Shown here in pieces: positions 62,812 through 64,000 of a DNA stretch of 64,000 nucleotides. The stretch spans positions 1 to 64,000 of the forward strand of contig CANKYU010000007.1 in assembly GCA_947488295.1 (NCBI GenBank), read 5' to 3'. Positions within the stretch are counted from its first letter, which is position 1; every line of letters begins with the position of its first letter. The notes under the pieces were generated by a model. That model was not told where the DNA came from. It made no database searches and saw only the letters and a program-made list of their open reading frames with translations. Both the position numbers and the translations under genes were made by a program. This DNA is from an uncultured Anderseniella sp. Lineage in GTDB: Bacteria > Pseudomonadota > Alphaproteobacteria > Rhizobiales > Aestuariivirgaceae.

Positions 62812-64000
62812 GCAGCGTACCGAACACCGGCCCCTTAAAGGGCATGAAGGTCATCGAGATGGCCCACATCATGGCCGGGCCCGTCACCGGCCTGATGCTG
62901 GCCGACATGGGCGCCGACGTGATCAAGGTGGAACGGCCCAACGGCGATGATACGCGGCGTTTCCTGCCGCCGGACATCGAGGGCGAGTCCGCCGCCTTCA
63001 TGATGATGAATCGCAACAAGCGCGGCATCCGCCTGGACCTGAAGACAGAAGCGGGAAAAGCCGCGCTGATCCGGCTCATCGAAGGAGCCGACTGCCTGAT
63101 CGAGAACTACCGACATGACACCATGGAAAAGCTCGGACTCGGCTATGACGAGTTGAAGAAAATCAATCCCGGCCTGATCTATTGCGAAATCTCCGGCTTT
63201 GGCCGCACCGGGCCTTATCGCGAGCGCGGCGGCTTTGACCTGATCGCCCAGGGAATGTCCGGGCTGATGTCGATCACCGGCGAGGCGCCTGGCCGCCCGC
63301 CGGTCAAGGTCGGCGCGCCGGTCTCCGATATCACCGCCGGCATCCTCGGCGCCATGGGCTGTGCGGCAGCCTATGCCCACAAGCTGAAGACCGGCGAGGG
63401 CCAGAGGGTCGACACATCGCTGTTTGAAGCCGGCATCACCCACACCTACTGGCAGTCGGCAATCTGTTTCGCCACCGGGACCGCGCCCGGGCCTATGGGT
63501 TCAGCCCATCCGCTCAACGCACCCTATGAAGCGTTCAGGACCGCCGATGGCTGGCTCAACCTGGGCGCAGCCAACCAGACCAACTGGGAGCGCATGCTGA
63601 AGGTGATCGACGCGGAACATCTGGCTGAAAACCCTAACTTTGCAACCAACCGCACCCGCATGGAAAACCGCGCCGACCTGGCCGATGCGCTGGCGCCTTA
63701 TTTCAAACCGCAGACCACACAGCACTGGCTGGAGGCTCTGGAGGCGTCGGGTGTCCCGGCAGGTCCGGTGCTGGCAATCGACGAAATGCACGCCGATCCG
63801 CAGACCATCGCCCGCGACATGGTGCCGGAGGTCGAGCATCCTGTGGCCGGTACGGTGAAAACCATCGGCGCGCCGGTGAAATTCCACGGCACCCCGGCCG
63901 GCGTCAAGCGCCCTGCCCCGGTGTTGGGCCAGCATACGGAAGAGGTGCTGGCAGAGGCCGGGTTCTCAGCGGACGAGATCAGGGCTGTCCTAGAAGACAA
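62808..64000 (+). CDS. class III (CaiB/BaiF) CoA-transferase, cut by the window edge
   Basis: 397 residues are readable from a GTG start that overlaps the crotonase stop, and the frame is still open at the edge. Typical features are LKGMKVIEMAHIMAGPVTGL, GADVIKVERPNGDDTR, the catalytic aspartate in RGGFDLIAQGMSGLMS (about residue 144), KLKTGEGQRVDTSLFEA and GVPAGPVLAIDEMHADP. It would activate an acid with CoA from another thioester. The family is about 390-410 residues, so only a few residues should be missing. It feeds, or is fed by, the crotonase. Confidence 0.93.
   Translation, partial: MSSVPNTGPLKGMKVIEMAHIMAGPVTGLMLADMGADVIKVERPNGDDTRRFLPPDIEGESAAFMMMNRNKRGIRLDLKTEAGKAALIRLIEGADCLIENYRHDTMEKLGLGYDELKKINPGLIYCEISGFGRTGPYRERGGFDLIAQGMSGLMSITGEAPGRPPVKVGAPVSDITAGILGAMGCAAAYAHKLKTGEGQRVDTSLFEAGITHTYWQSAICFATGTAPGPMGSAHPLNAPYEAFRTADGWLNLGAANQTNWERMLKVIDAEHLAENPNFATNRTRMENRADLADALAPYFKPQTTQHWLEALEASGVPAGPVLAIDEMHADPQTIARDMVPEVEHPVAGTVKTIGAPVKFHGTPAGVKRPAPVLGQHTEEVLAEAGFSADEIRAVLED

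Overview
The window reads as chromosomal DNA of an alphaproteobacterium, most likely a marine or free-living member of the Hyphomicrobiales. The basis is gene content: the order hom-glpX-recJ, DUF2161 and DUF3775 proteins, a class I PHA synthase, several TRAP transporters, and a 53976-54046 intergenic palindrome of the type common in rhizobial genomes. No rRNA, phage, integrase, intact insertion sequence or CRISPR array is visible. The only RNA gene is a tRNA-Glu.

Layout. 1-600: a terminator followed by a mosaic of hairpin-rich repeats. 577-5985: LysR regulator divergent from an aldehyde dehydrogenase, M19 dipeptidase-like and BCCT transporter operon, closed by a terminator and a second copy of the mosaic repeat (5995-6290). 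6319-13566: housekeeping genes (DUF2161, Sir2, glyoxalase I, tRNA-Glu, hom-glpX-recJ, an SDR). 13579-17065: Lrp/AsnC regulator divergent from arginase, ctlX and ornithine cyclodeaminase, an arginine/citrulline to proline route. 17096-23577: DHFR-like protein, phaC, DUF3775, an Old Yellow Enzyme, argC and a phosphotransferase. 23728-28144: small secreted proteins, a glycosyltransferase/methyltransferase/ParB-like cassette and a lipid kinase. 28666-32552: glcDEF glycolate oxidase. 32722-42548: the hut system, with hutIHU followed by a complete TRAP transporter on the minus strand and hutFC on the plus strand, sharing one palindromic operator region. 42545-48940: class IV aminotransferase, PaaX-type regulator and paaABCDE, with two extra genes between paaA and paaB. 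49116-53136: an unusual cluster of radical SAM enzyme, NrtR-like Nudix regulator, O-fucosyltransferase-like protein and 2OG-Fe(II) oxygenase. 54174-64000: GntR regulator and a giant FAD/Fe-S 2-hydroxyacid dehydrogenase, divergent from an aminotransferase, a TRAP transporter, a crotonase-fold protein and a class III CoA-transferase that runs off the right edge.

The physiology is that of a heterotroph living on amino acids, organic acids and quaternary amines: histidine to N-formylglutamate, arginine to proline, phenylacetate to ring-epoxide, glycolate to glyoxylate, and two TRAP-linked carboxylate systems, with carbon storage as PHA.

The best candidates for undescribed biology are the 49116-53136 cluster with its four tandem 7-bp repeats overlapping a start codon, the TRAP transporter embedded in the hut operon, the VOC and DUF3291 genes inside paa, and the crotonase with both catalytic glutamates replaced. 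All functional calls come from reading the sequence and from family knowledge. No search was run.
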